From positions 1 through 64,000 of the forward strand of contig CAJXNL010000002.1 in assembly GCA_913057195.1 (NCBI GenBank): a DNA stretch of 64,000 nucleotides, written 5' to 3'. Positions 55,951 to 64,000 of the stretch are shown here, piece after piece. Position 1 is the stretch's first letter; the number at the start of each line of letters is the position of its first letter. Below the pieces are notes generated by a model that saw only the letters and a program-made list of their open reading frames with translations, ran no database searches and was not told where the DNA came from. Position numbers and translations under genes: made by a program. Source of the DNA: an uncultured Wenzhouxiangella sp. (GTDB taxonomy: Bacteria > Pseudomonadota > Gammaproteobacteria > Xanthomonadales > Wenzhouxiangellaceae).

Positions 55951-56616
55951 ATGATCAGAACAATGGTGATCGAGAGCGAGGGGCTCTTGCGCTGCGCGCT
56001 CCACAACACGATTGAGGCACACCCTAAATTGTCTGTGGTGGCTGGCGCCGGATTCGATGCTTCGGCCCTCGCGGCGGTGCGCGACCATCAGCCAATGATT
56101 GTGCTGATGCATCTTGATACCGGCCTAAGCCAAAGCCTGTATTTGGTGGACCGGTTGCGCCGGGGGCATCCTCAAATGGCATTGTTGGGCCTGACCAGCC
56201 AAGTGAACCATCCAATCCTCAGTCGGTTGCTGGAGATGGGTGTGCAAGGGCTGTTGAGCAAAGCCGCATCGCAGTCGCAGCTTCACACGATGCTTATTCG
56301 GCTGGCCCAAGGCGAGCATGTCATTGGCCCAGACATTGCCCAACATTTAGCCATGGCTTCACTGCCCAGCCAGTCAGGGTCACCCTTTCAGACGCTGACT
56401 GCCCGGGAGCTTGAGGTCGGTTTGTCGTTGATCGAGGGGGAGCGCATGCCCGCCATTGCCAAACGATTAAATGTCAGCCCCAAAACCGTAGCGACCTACA
56501 AGTACCGCATTTACGAGAAGCTGAATTTAGACACGGAGGTTGCCCTCCTCAAGTTGGCCCTTCTACACGGGTTGATCGAGATTGACCCACCCGTGTCGCA
56601 GGCCAGCCTCTTTTAA
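55951..56616 (+). CDS. LuxR/GacA-like regulator with degenerate receiver domain
   Basis: This 221-residue protein has a response-regulator-like N-domain (1-120) and a LuxR-type helix-turn-helix (about 148-210) with [16 protein letters not shown] and [19 protein letters not shown], close to GacA/UvrY. The receiver lacks the phospho-acceptor: position 54 is His in IVLMHLDTG, where GacA has VLMD. The acidic pair is altered to IESE, although Thr82 and Lys104 remain. Control by phosphorylation is therefore doubtful; it may act constitutively or through protein contact. GGGAGG precedes the ATG. Its TAA overlaps the rne stop codon. Confidence 0.9.
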   Translation: MIRTMVIESEGLLRCALHNTIEAHPKLSVVAGAGFDASALAAVRDHQPMIVLMHLDTGLSQSLYLVDRLRRGHPQMALLGLTSQVNHPILSRLLEMGVQGLLSKAASQSQLHTMLIRLAQGEHVIGPDIAQHLAMASLPSQSGSPFQTLTARELEVGLSLIEGERMPAIAKRLNVSPKTVATYKYRIYEKLNLDTEVALLKLALLHGLIEIDPPVSQASLF

Positions 56617-58964
56617 TTTTGCCGATTGCCTGATTTATCGTCAGGCTTAGGCTCAGGCTTGGGCTCAGGCTTGGGCTCAGGCTTGGGCTCAGGCTTGGGC
56701 TCAGGCTTGGGCTCAGGCTTGGGCTCAGGTTTGGGCTCAGGTTTGGGCTCAGGTTTGGGCTCAGGTTTGGGCTCAGCTTGAGTGGCCTGTTGTGTTGGAA
56801 GTCGGTAGAGACCATCCTCGCCCTTGACCGGTGTTTCTGGGACAGTCGCCTCAACCTTGGTCTGCGGCGATTTTTGAGCGCTGGTGTCTGAAGATGGGGA
56901 ACTGGATGGGGCCTCAGCGCCGGCCAGGGGGAGATCCCCCTGCTGTTGGCGTGCGTCATTGTTTTGGTTTTCCGCCTTTTGCCGTCTCTTTTTGCCTCCC
57001 CTGCGGCGGCGTTTTTTCTTCGGAGCACCGCCGCTGTCAGGATTGTCAGAGCGCGATTCCGCCGACTTTTGACCCTTATTTTGATCAGGCCTGTTTGAGG
57101 CGGCCTTTTTCTTGGTGGTTTTTGTTTTTTTCTTGGCTGTCTTTTTGCTCTGGCCGCCTCGCTGACGATTTTTGTCATCGCGCGCTGCCGGTTTGCCCTT
57201 TCCACGCGTTGTGCTCTCCGAGCCCTGGGGCGCGCTCTGGCGTTTTGCACTGGGTCGCGTGTTCTTTGCCTCATTGGAGGAACTGATAAACAACGACTTG
57301 AGCCAACCCCACAGGCCGTTGCCAGAGCGGTGGGCACCGGGCGCCGGTCCTGAGGGGCGAATGCCACTGACCGCAGCTTGATCGGCCGGCTTTGGTGCGG
57401 GCATCGGTTCGGGCGTTTTGGCCGTATTCAGTTCGCTGCTCTCGGCTTGCGCCAATTCATAACTGGTGCCTTCAACCTCATCATTGGGTCGAATCCGCTG
57501 GATCTCGAATCGTGGCGTGTCCAGATTTGCATTTGCCACGACGGTCACCGGCACCTCGGTGCGCTTTTCAAGCTCAGCCATCGCGTCGCGCTTTTCGTTT
57601 AAAAGAAAGTTGGCGACTGACACCGGCGCTTGAACAATGACCCGAGCCGTTTTCTCTTTCATTGACTCCTCTTCAGCCAAGCGCAGGATTGATAGCGCCA
57701 ATGACTCAATTGATCGAATCGAGCCATAGCCATCACAACGGGGGCAGGTGATATAACTTGACTCGCCCAAAGAAGGGCGCAGCCGCTGCCTCGACATCTC
57801 CAAAAGACCAAATCGTGAAATGCGTCCAATTTGCACCCGAGCTTTGTCCAGCCGCATGGCTTCACGAAGGCGGTTTTCGACTTTGCGCTGAGCGTCTTTG
57901 CTGAGCATGTCGATAAAGTCAATAACAATCAGTCCGCCTAAGTCACGAATCCGCAGTTGACGGGCGATTTCATCGGCAGCCTCGAGGTTGGTTTGCAACG
58001 CCGTCTCTTCGATGTCCGCGCCTTTGGTCGCGCGGGCTGAGTTGATGTCGATCGACAGCAACGCCTCAGTGTGGTCAATCACCACTGCGCCGCCGGCCGG
58101 CAGTTGAACCTCTCGGGAAAAGGCAGACTCGATTTGGCTTTCGATTTGGTAGCGAGAAAACAGCGGGGTATCGTCGGAATATGCCTTGAGTTTTTTCAGG
58201 TGTTGCGGCATGACCTGCTGCATGAACTCTTGGGCTTCGCCAAATACGGTGTTGTCGTCAATTAAAATCTCGCCGATATCATCACGAAGGTAGTCACGCA
58301 GTGCCCGAATGATGAGGCTGGACTCTTGGTAAATCAAAAAGGGGGCTTGTCGAGTCTTCGCTGCTTCGCATATGGCGTTCCACACCTGGAGAAGGTAGTC
58401 CAGGTCCCACTGGAGGTCTTCAGTCTCGCGCCCAACACCGGCAGTACGCACGATGAGTCCCATGCCATCTGGGATGGTCACTTGTTGAAGGGTGTCCAAA
58501 AGCTCTTTGCGCTCTTCTCGGGTGATCTGTCGAGACACGCCGCCCGCTTTGGGGTTGTTTGGCATCAACACCAAATAACGCCCCGCAAGGCTGATGTAGG
58601 TGGTGAGTGCAGCCCCTTTTGTGCCGCGCTCCTCTTTGTCGACCTGAACAATGACTTCCTGCCCAGCCCGCACTGCGTCTTTAATGTCCAGACGCTCACC
58701 CGCTTCGATTTTTTTCTGTGCCGCCGCGTTGAAGTACTCTTTGGCGATCTCTTTCATCGACAAAAAGCCGTGTCGCTCGGAGCCAAATTCAACAAAGCAG
58801 GCGTCTAAGCTGGGCTCAACGCGCGTAATTCGGCCTTTGTAGATGTTTGATTTTTTCTGCGCCTGATTGGGCAGCTCGATGTCGAGGTCTTGTAGATGTT
58901 GCCCATCAGCAATGGCCACGCGAACCTCTTCAGGTTGGGTGGCGTTAATCAGCATGCGTTTCAT
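56613..58964 (-). CDS. rne: Ribonuclease E
   Basis: This 783-residue endoribonuclease is the core of the RNA degradosome. The S1 domain ([21 protein letters not shown]), catalytic Asp residues in [10 protein letters not shown] and IVIDFIDM, and the zinc-link CPRCDGYG are intact in the N-terminal 500 residues. The C-terminal part is disordered: Lys/Arg-rich stretches ([32 protein letters not shown]) and then about ten EPKP repeats before [10 protein letters not shown]. coli RNase E is 1061 residues, so the scaffold tail is shorter and differs. GGAGGA lies upstream of the ATG. A long structured spacer precedes it. Confidence 0.96.
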   Translation of the reverse strand: MKRMLINATQPEEVRVAIADGQHLQDLDIELPNQAQKKSNIYKGRITRVEPSLDACFVEFGSERHGFLSMKEIAKEYFNAAAQKKIEAGERLDIKDAVRAGQEVIVQVDKEERGTKGAALTTYISLAGRYLVLMPNNPKAGGVSRQITREERKELLDTLQQVTIPDGMGLIVRTAGVGRETEDLQWDLDYLLQVWNAICEAAKTRQAPFLIYQESSLIIRALRDYLRDDIGEILIDDNTVFGEAQEFMQQVMPQHLKKLKAYSDDTPLFSRYQIESQIESAFSREVQLPAGGAVVIDHTEALLSIDINSARATKGADIEETALQTNLEAADEIARQLRIRDLGGLIVIDFIDMLSKDAQRKVENRLREAMRLDKARVQIGRISRFGLLEMSRQRLRPSLGESSYITCPRCDGYGSIRSIESLALSILRLAEEESMKEKTARVIVQAPVSVANFLLNEKRDAMAELEKRTEVPVTVVANANLDTPRFEIQRIRPNDEVEGTSYELAQAESSELNTAKTPEPMPAPKPADQAAVSGIRPSGPAPGAHRSGNGLWGWLKSLFISSSNEAKNTRPSAKRQSAPQGSESTTRGKGKPAARDDKNRQRGGQSKKTAKKKTKTTKKKAASNRPDQNKGQKSAESRSDNPDSGGAPKKKRRRRGGKKRRQKAENQNNDARQQQGDLPLAGAEAPSSSPSSDTSAQKSPQTKVEATVPETPVKGEDGLYRLPTQQATQAEPKPEPKPEPKPEPKPEPKPEPKPEPKPEPKPEPKPEPKPEPKPDDKSGNRQN
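56640..56777. repeat. 12-bp tandem array encoding (Glu-Pro-Lys-Pro)n in rne
   Basis: About eleven copies of a 12-bp unit (GGCTCAGGCTTG or GGCTCAGGTTTG on the plus strand) lie in the 3' end of rne. The copies fall into two blocks by the C/T variant, which points to expansion by slippage. The reading frame is kept since 12 is a multiple of 3. Confidence 0.9.
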
Positions 58965-59032
58965 GGATGACTTGTCCTCCGCTCAACCGGCTTGATAAGC
59001 CCAGGGACAAGGAAGTAAAGACCTGACGCTGC

Positions 59033-59048
59033 GTTTGCACTGGCAAAC
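59033..59048. promoter_or_regulatory. Short hairpin in the proximal rne leader
   Basis: GTTTGC and GCAAAC form a perfect 6-bp stem with a 4-base loop, about 70 bases before the rne ATG. Confidence 0.5.
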
Positions 59049-59300
59049 AATACAGCCATCGCCACCGTTCAAATGGCTCTTTCAACGCGCTCATCCAGTG
59101 CTGCGCGTTGTAGCGACCTTGCGTCTGCTTAACCGTTAGACGTTGGTCGCATTGTTGATTTGTCTTTAAAACTTGTCTGGCTTCCCATCAGTTGCGTGAA
59201 CAGCTGTCACATCCAGCCGGTCTTCAGCATTAAATGGGCGCTCATCGGTCAGTGAATGCTGCTCACCGGCCGGTTATATGTTTGTAATCGATTCATGTTT

Positions 59301-59334
59301 CGGCGGCGCCAGACGCCACGCGTCTGCGCTGCCG
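59301..59334. promoter_or_regulatory. Long GC-rich hairpin in the rne leader
   Basis: CAGACGC and GCGTCTG pair around CAC. The stem extends outward by eight more pairs (CGGCGGCG with CGCTGCCG, one wobble) past a single bulged C at 59309. It is the strongest structure in the spacer and a candidate autoregulatory element. Confidence 0.65.
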
Positions 59335-59388
59335 GCTTCGGTTCGCAACGTCACCCGCCGTGCAGGTGTTGATGCCGAGCCGTCATTT

Positions 59389-59417
59389 GATTGAGGCGAG
59401 TGTGACTCGACTCAATC
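59389..59417. promoter_or_regulatory. 12-bp inverted repeat with one mismatch in the rne-rluC spacer
   Basis: GATTGAG/CTCAATC outer arms and CGAGT/ACTCG inner arms enclose a GTG loop, with one G-A mismatch between them. It could be an RNA hairpin or an operator for a dimeric regulator. Confidence 0.6.
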
Positions 59418-59480
59418 TTTAAGTAATCTGTTTGAACCACTGTGGTGGTGATCACGCGCTTTTTTTGAAAAATCAAAGCG

Positions 59481-59511
59481 TTGTGCAACCCATCCACAAG
59501 CACTGCATAAT
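59481..59511 (+). promoter_or_regulatory. Candidate rluC promoter
   Basis: TTGTGC (59481-59486) precedes TGCATAAT, an extended -10 form with CATAAT at 59506-59511. Spacing is long (19) for that hexamer, so the extended -10 is the main support. Confidence 0.3.
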
Positions 59512-59576
59512 ACCATCATTTCGCCCGTAGCGCTCAATCATGGCAGCTACAGGGTCTCATAGCAGGAGTTAATGGC

Positions 59577-60488
59577 ATGTTAGGCGGGGTGCGTCACGAG
59601 TCGATTGAGGCCAATCACGTCGGTCAGCGACTGGATAATTTTTTGATGGGTTTGCCCGAAAAACCCCCTCGTGGCTTGGTTTATCGCTTGATTCGGACCG
59701 GGCAGGTGCGGGTCAATGGCAAGCGTGCCAAACCGATGTGTAAGCTTTCTTTGGGCGATGATGTCCGAATTCCTCCCATGGAGCCGGCCAATCAACGCGC
59801 CAAGCCCAGCGAGCGGACACGCCGTCAGTGGGCTGAGCGGGTCAGTGACTGGACCATCCAGCAGTCGCCGGGCTGGGTGGCCCTCAATAAGCCTGCGGGG
59901 TTGGCCATGCATGCAGGCTCTGGGGTTGGTGTCGGGCTGATCGACATGATTAAAGCAGACCAGCCGCAATGGCAACTGGTGCACCGGCTGGACCGAGCCA
60001 CCAGCGGCGTGGTCCTCATTGCTAAATCGCGGCCAGAGCTTAACCGGTTGCAAGCACTCTGGCGCGAGCGGCGAGTGGGCAAGCGGTATTTGGCCTTGCT
60101 GGATGGGGAAATGGCTCAATCGCAAATCATTGTCGATCAGCCTCTAAAAAAGATTCAAGACAGCAGTGGCCAACACCGCGTGATTGCGGATCCAGCGGGG
60201 CAAACAGCAAAAACCACCTTCACCGTGAAGGCGAGGTTGGCTGGGTATACCTACGTTGAGGCGGACATTGAAACCGGTCGCATGCATCAGATTCGGGTCC
60301 ATGCCAAATCGATTGGACATGCGGTGGTCGGTGATGAGCGCTACAATGAAAACCCATTGCCCAAGAGTCTTAAGCGATTGTTTTTGCATTCTCATCAATT
60401 GACGCTTCCAAGCCCGGATGCCTGCACGCTCACTGCCGCTTTGCCGGAGGAGTTGCAGCGCTTCTTAGACCAATTGAGTGAGACCTAG
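59577..60488 (+). CDS. rluC: 23S rRNA pseudouridine synthase RluC
   Basis: This 303-residue enzyme has an S4 RNA-binding domain (about 15-75, with LDNFLMGLPEKPPRGLVYRLI in part) and an RluA-family catalytic domain with HRLDRATSG, holding the catalytic Asp, and GRMHQIRVHAKSIGHAVVGD. RluC modifies 23S rRNA at U955, U2504 and U2580 in E. coli. The divergent position opposite rne matches E. coli. AGGAG lies eight bases before the ATG. It is followed after 3 bases by lolC. Confidence 0.94.
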   Translation: MLGGVRHESIEANHVGQRLDNFLMGLPEKPPRGLVYRLIRTGQVRVNGKRAKPMCKLSLGDDVRIPPMEPANQRAKPSERTRRQWAERVSDWTIQQSPGWVALNKPAGLAMHAGSGVGVGLIDMIKADQPQWQLVHRLDRATSGVVLIAKSRPELNRLQALWRERRVGKRYLALLDGEMAQSQIIVDQPLKKIQDSSGQHRVIADPAGQTAKTTFTVKARLAGYTYVEADIETGRMHQIRVHAKSIGHAVVGDERYNENPLPKSLKRLFLHSHQLTLPSPDACTLTAALPEELQRFLDQLSET

Positions 60489-60491
60489 GCC

Positions 60492-61736
60492 GTGTTTCAG
60501 CCCGTATCGCTCTACATCGGTCTTCGTTATCTGCGTGCCAAGCGCCGAAATCACTTCATCTCATTTATTTCACTGATATCCATGGCGGGCATTGCGCTGG
60601 GGGTGATGACACTGATTACGGTGCTCAGCGTCATGAACGGCTTTGAAAAAGAGCTCAGAGAGCGACTGCTGGGCATGGTCTCCCATGCGACCATTCAAGA
60701 CATTGGGGGTCCATTGACCGAATGGCGTGAGCTTTTAGATCAGGTTCAGGCCTATCCGGAAGTGCAGGGCGTGGCCCCTTACGTGGAACAAGAAACCCTG
60801 ATTGATGGTCGTCGAACGGCAGGTGCACTGATTCGTGGCATTGATCCCAATTTAGAACCCGGGGTCTCTGATCTGGACGAGTTGATGGTCATGGGCCAGT
60901 TGTCTGATCTTGAGACAAACCGTTGGGGCATCGTTCTGGGCGTGGGGTTGGCGGGGCGTTTGGGCGTGGGCCCAGGCGATTCGGTGACGGTGTTTGCCCC
61001 TCAAATTCGAACCACACCCGCCGGCGTGATCCCGCAGGTGCGCCGCTTTGAAGTGGTGGGTCTATTCGAGGCCGGCGTGCATGAGTACGACACAGCGGTT
61101 GCCATGATGCATCACCGGGATGCACAAAGGCTTTTTCGGATGAAGGGTGGTGTCAGCGGTCTTCGGTTGAAGTTGACCGATCTGATGCAAGCGCCCATCG
61201 TGTCGCGTCAGATTGGTCAAGCGCTTCCGGGGGTGTATCAGATTCGAGATTGGACTCAACAAAATGCCAATTTTTTTCGAGCCGTTCAGACCGAGAAAAC
61301 GGTCATGTTCATCATTTTGTCGCTGATCATTGCGGTGGCAGCGTTCAACATTATTTCGACTCTGGTCATGGTGGTCACAGACAAGCAGGCCGACATCGCC
61401 ATTTTAAAGACCATGGGTTTGGATCCAAGAAGAATTCGTCATGTTTTCATGGTCCAAGGCGCTTTTATCGGGGTGATTGGGACGGCGTTGGGTGTGGTCG
61501 CTGGCGTTGCATTGGCATTAAATGTCCAAGACGCGGTGGCTTTGGTTGAGCAACTGCTGTCTGTTGATTTTTTGTCAGCAGAGGTCTATTACATTTCTGA
61601 TTTGCCCTCAGAGTTGGTATTGAGCGATGTGATTCGGTTTGCTGGCTTGGCCTTGGTGCTGTCGCTTTTGTCAACGATTTATCCCGCCTGGCGGGCGGCC
61701 CAAACGGACGCTGTTGAGGCCCTTCGCTATGAGTGA
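60492..61736 (+). CDS. lolC: Lipoprotein-releasing ABC permease LolC (possibly LolF-type)
   Basis: This 414-residue permease has an N-terminal helix (LISMAGIALGVMTLITVLSV), a periplasmic domain and three C-terminal helices of the FtsX fold. The LolC Hook that binds LolA is recognisable in RTTPAGVIPQVRRFEVVG. The end LSTIYPAWRAAQTDAVEALRYE region is near identical in pattern to E. coli LolC. The start is GTG 60492, 3 bases after rluC. No lolE follows lolD; comEC comes next. This suggests either a homodimeric LolF-type permease or a lolE elsewhere. Confidence 0.93.
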   Translation: MFQPVSLYIGLRYLRAKRRNHFISFISLISMAGIALGVMTLITVLSVMNGFEKELRERLLGMVSHATIQDIGGPLTEWRELLDQVQAYPEVQGVAPYVEQETLIDGRRTAGALIRGIDPNLEPGVSDLDELMVMGQLSDLETNRWGIVLGVGLAGRLGVGPGDSVTVFAPQIRTTPAGVIPQVRRFEVVGLFEAGVHEYDTAVAMMHHRDAQRLFRMKGGVSGLRLKLTDLMQAPIVSRQIGQALPGVYQIRDWTQQNANFFRAVQTEKTVMFIILSLIIAVAAFNIISTLVMVVTDKQADIAILKTMGLDPRRIRHVFMVQGAFIGVIGTALGVVAGVALALNVQDAVALVEQLLSVDFLSAEVYYISDLPSELVLSDVIRFAGLALVLSLLSTIYPAWRAAQTDAVEALRYE

Positions 61737-62418
61737 GGCGGGTGGCGTTTTGAAATTACGCAACGTGGTCAAAACGTTTGATCAGGGTCCCATTAAGATT
61801 CCTGTGTTGCAGGGCATTGATTTTGAGCTTGGTCGCGGCGAGCGTGTCGCCATTGTCGGCGCATCGGGTACAGGCAAAAGCACATTGCTTCATCTCATGG
61901 GTGGGTTGGATCGACCCACCCAAGGTGATGTCATGATCCATAACCAGTCCCTGGCTGGGCAAAGTGAGGCGGCGTTGGCTGCCATCCGCAACCGCTCTTT
62001 GGGGTTTGTCTACCAATTCCACCATCTCTTGGCCGAGTTCAGTGCGCTTGAGAATGTTGCCATGCCTTTGCTGATTCGAGGTCAGTCAGCGTCCGAGGCG
62101 CGCAATGCGGCGCAGGCCATCTTAGAAGAGGTCGGATTGGCGGCTCGGCTTCATCACAAACCCGGTGAAATGTCAGGTGGTGAGCGTCAGCGCGCCGCCG
62201 TGGCCAGGGCCATGGTGACTCGCCCCAGTTGTCTACTGGCCGATGAGCCAACGGGCAACTTAGATGAGCAAAACTCGACACAAATCGAAGCGCTTTTGCT
62301 GAAATTAAATGCTGACTATCAAACAGCGGTGGTGATTGTGACGCATGACCGCGCTCTGGCGGATCAAATGGATCGTTGCCTCGAAATGCGCAACGGAGTG
62401 CTCGTCGAGCTGACCTGA
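61729..62418 (+). CDS. lolD: Lipoprotein-releasing ABC ATPase LolD
   Basis: This 229-residue ATPase has Walker A VGASGTGKSTLLHLMGGLD, Q-loop VYQFHHLLAEFSALEN, signature MSGGERQRAAVARAM and Walker B CLLADEPTGNLD. The LolD-specific FHHLLAEF segment supports the assignment over MacB-type ATPases. ATG 61729 overlaps the lolC stop by eight bases; an earlier frame start would lie deep within lolC. It powers release of outer membrane lipoproteins to LolA. Confidence 0.94.
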   Translation: MSEAGGVLKLRNVVKTFDQGPIKIPVLQGIDFELGRGERVAIVGASGTGKSTLLHLMGGLDRPTQGDVMIHNQSLAGQSEAALAAIRNRSLGFVYQFHHLLAEFSALENVAMPLLIRGQSASEARNAAQAILEEVGLAARLHHKPGEMSGGERQRAAVARAMVTRPSCLLADEPTGNLDEQNSTQIEALLLKLNADYQTAVVIVTHDRALADQMDRCLEMRNGVLVELT

Positions 62419-62419
62419 G

Positions 62420-64000
62420 ATGCCTCATCGCGCAATATTTGCTTTCGTGGCAGGTATTGCAGTTGTGGCTTGGTTGCCGATGCTCGTGCCCGGTCTGGGC
62501 TTGTTGTTGTTGGCGGCTTTGGCGGTGCTTGGTCTTATTCAGCGCTGGTTTGGATGGGCGCTGTTCGGTCTGGGGATGGTGTGGTGTGGCATCGCCACGC
62601 ATCAAGCCATGGAGGACCGGTGGCCTGACGAGAGGGCCGGTGAGATTCATTGGGTGGAGGGCACCGTGGTGGGCTTGCCCGAGTGGTCCAATCAGTCCCT
62701 TCGGTTTCGCTTGAGCGTTGATCATCCGGATTTCCCTGAACTGATTGAAACCCGTTGGTACCGGGCACGGACCCATCTGAAGCCCGGTGAGACGTATCGA
62801 TTTCCCCTGGCTTTAACGCCGCCAACGGGTCGACTGAATTTCTCCGGGTTCGATTATGAGCGCTATCTGCTGACTGAGGGCATTGGTGCGCTGGCCCGCG
62901 TTCGAACGGGTGACGGTGAGCCAACTCGGGTGCCGTCCAGCGCCCCGCCGACCTTGATGGCCCGCGTGCATCGCTGGCGCCAAATCATGGCCGAGCAGAT
63001 CCAGGCCACCACCACCGATTTGGATGTCGCCGCGGTCAAGCGGGCGCTGTTGGTGGGTGACCGTCGCGCCATTGACGATGACCTTCAAACCCGGTTGCAA
63101 GCCACAGGAACCGCCCATTTGTTGGCCATCTCCGGTTTGCATATTGGAATGATGGCAGGCCTTGGGTTTTTTGTGGGCGCATTGGTCTGGGCCGCGGTGA
63201 CCCTGGCGGGGCTTCGGTCGAACCGCGCGCGCCTGGCGATGGTGATCGGATGGGGATGCGCCGCGGGCTATGCGGCGCTGGCAGGGTTCAGTTTGCCGAC
63301 CCAACGAGCGTTGATCATGCTCACCGTTGCGATGCTCGCCGTGCTCGCCCGCCGGCGAGTCTCGCCCGTGGATGGATTGCTGTGGGCGCTCGTGGTGGTG
63401 CTGCTGATTGATCCGTTGAGCATTTTGACCGTTGGACTGTGGCTGTCGTTTGCCGCCGTGGGATTCTTAATCTGGGGATTGGCGTGGCGAACCCAGACAC
63501 CCAAACGGCGTCTGCCAGGGCGTGAGTTGATCCGCGCTCAATGGTTGGTGATGGTTGGGTTGGCCCCGCTGTCAATTGGGGTCTTTGGTCAGTGGGTGCC
63601 GGGCGCGTTCGTGGCCAATCTTGTGGCGATTCCATGGGTGAGCTTTGTTGTTTTGCCCACCACTGTCTTGGCCACGGCGTTGAGTTGGATCGAACCGAGC
63701 GCCGCCGGTCTGACACACGTGGCCGACGGCGCGCTGCTGATTTTGCTGGATGGGCTGGGCAAGCTCAGCGTCAGCGCCTGGTCTGCCGTCGATATGGCCT
63801 CGGTGGCGCCAGCGATGGTGGCGGTGGGGCTGGTGGGGGCAGGTTGGCTGTTATCACCTGCGGGCTGGCCCGCGCGCGGGTTGGGCGCGGTGCTCTTGCT
63901 GGCCGCCATGCTGACCCCGAGACCCTCACAAGAGCGCCAGTCGTTCAAAGTGACGGCGTTCGATGTGGGTTCAGGATTGGCGGTGTTGGTCGAACAGGGG
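62420..64000 (+). CDS. comEC: DNA internalization channel protein ComEC/Rec2, cut by window end
   Basis: The open frame runs from ATG 62420 to the window end (527 codons). Hydrophobic N-terminal helices are followed by an OB-like domain and the Competence domain with HLLAISGLHIGMMAGLG and SLPTQRALIML, then many membrane helices. At the end, FKVTAFDVGSG starts the metallo-beta-lactamase-like nuclease domain. ComEC carries single-stranded DNA across the inner membrane in transformation. It follows the lolD stop by one base, completing rluC-lolC-lolD-comEC. Confidence 0.94.
   Translation, partial: MPHRAIFAFVAGIAVVAWLPMLVPGLGLLLLAALAVLGLIQRWFGWALFGLGMVWCGIATHQAMEDRWPDERAGEIHWVEGTVVGLPEWSNQSLRFRLSVDHPDFPELIETRWYRARTHLKPGETYRFPLALTPPTGRLNFSGFDYERYLLTEGIGALARVRTGDGEPTRVPSSAPPTLMARVHRWRQIMAEQIQATTTDLDVAAVKRALLVGDRRAIDDDLQTRLQATGTAHLLAISGLHIGMMAGLGFFVGALVWAAVTLAGLRSNRARLAMVIGWGCAAGYAALAGFSLPTQRALIMLTVAMLAVLARRRVSPVDGLLWALVVVLLIDPLSILTVGLWLSFAAVGFLIWGLAWRTQTPKRRLPGRELIRAQWLVMVGLAPLSIGVFGQWVPGAFVANLVAIPWVSFVVLPTTVLATALSWIEPSAAGLTHVADGALLILLDGLGKLSVSAWSAVDMASVAPAMVAVGLVGAGWLLSPAGWPARGLGAVLLLAAMLTPRPSQERQSFKVTAFDVGSGLAVLVEQG

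Larger units (their letters stand above)
58965..59576. other. Long spacer between divergent rne and rluC, rne leader
   Basis: This 612-base region has no open frame with support. In E. coli the same spacer holds rne promoters and a long leader that RNase E itself binds for feedback. Here it holds at least three clear hairpins, listed separately, and AT-rich stretches near 59420-59520 likely to contain promoters for both directions. Confidence 0.75.

Noticed and set aside
56640-56777. The 12-bp array considered as a CRISPR or regulatory repeat
   Set aside because: It has no spacers, is in frame within rne, and encodes a regular EPKP repeat.
57159-57381. Plus-strand open frames within the rne C-terminal region
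   Set aside because: They arise from the complement of Lys/Arg/Pro-rich low-complexity coding sequence and lack any start signals.

Overview
The window looks like chromosomal core genome of a free-living, aerobic, moderately GC-rich gammaproteobacterium. Several gene neighbourhoods match gammaproteobacterial order: miaB-ybeZ-ybeY-corC, hflD-mnmA, clpS-clpA beside infA, rne divergent from rluC, lolC-lolD-comEC, TPR-lolB-tRNA(Gln)-prs as in Pseudomonas, and the tRNA order Gly(GCC)-Cys(GCA)-Leu(UAA) of the E. coli glyW-cysT-leuZ operon. Genes are densely packed, TTG and GTG starts are common, and ATGA-type overlaps are frequent. I see no transposase, integrase, phage module, CRISPR array or rRNA. 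The genus cannot be fixed from the sequence alone.

Layout. 1-5400: a tRNA-Glu end, a PQQ-receptor-like TonB-dependent channel, an AEC-family carrier, asnS, and an IscA-type Fe-S protein. 5400-14300: rpsF-rpsR-rplI, dnaB, alr-miaB-ybeZ-ybeY-corC, then a DUF4105/Lnb-like membrane protein in the place normally held by lnt. 14233-20000 (minus): cydA-cydB-cydD-cydC, a short-Q-loop (cyanide-insensitive type) bd oxidase with its assembly ABC transporter. 20000-24700: prfA, a TPR protein, lolB, tRNA-Gln and prs. 24700-34600: a YfcC-type carrier, acnA, hflD, mnmA and a LysR regulator on the minus strand, divergent from the glyoxylate shunt genes aceB and aceA. 34700-41800: clpS-clpA, infA, a CPA2 antiporter, three tRNAs, a DUF423 protein and a secreted M20 peptidase. 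42100-56600: a secreted beta-propeller/M28/PDZ peptidase, arginine deiminase, an SLT lipoprotein, a porin, a small membrane protein, a Tat-exported type II sulfide:quinone oxidoreductase, serA, a secreted S9 peptidase, a thioesterase, coaE, a PQQ-type sugar dehydrogenase and a LuxR-type regulator with a degenerate receiver. 56600-64000: rne with a proline-rich repeat tail and a long structured leader, then rluC-lolC-lolD-comEC, the last running off the window.

How the genes fit together. Translation, RNA processing and proteostasis genes dominate (asnS, S6/S18/L9, prfA, infA, rne, rluC, miaB, mnmA, ybeY, clpSA, five tRNAs). Energy metabolism is respiratory: bd oxidase, aconitase, glyoxylate shunt, sulfide oxidation and a PQQ dehydrogenase. 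Three secreted peptidases suggest growth on peptides. The most interesting signals are: an apparent replacement of Lnt by a DUF4105/Lnb-like protein together with a single LolC/F-type permease; a probable one-base frameshift at the start of cydD; a PQQ receptor plus PQQ enzyme with no PQQ synthesis genes in view; a response regulator lacking its phospho-acceptor aspartate; and a strongly structured rne leader. No clearly new multi-gene system is present.
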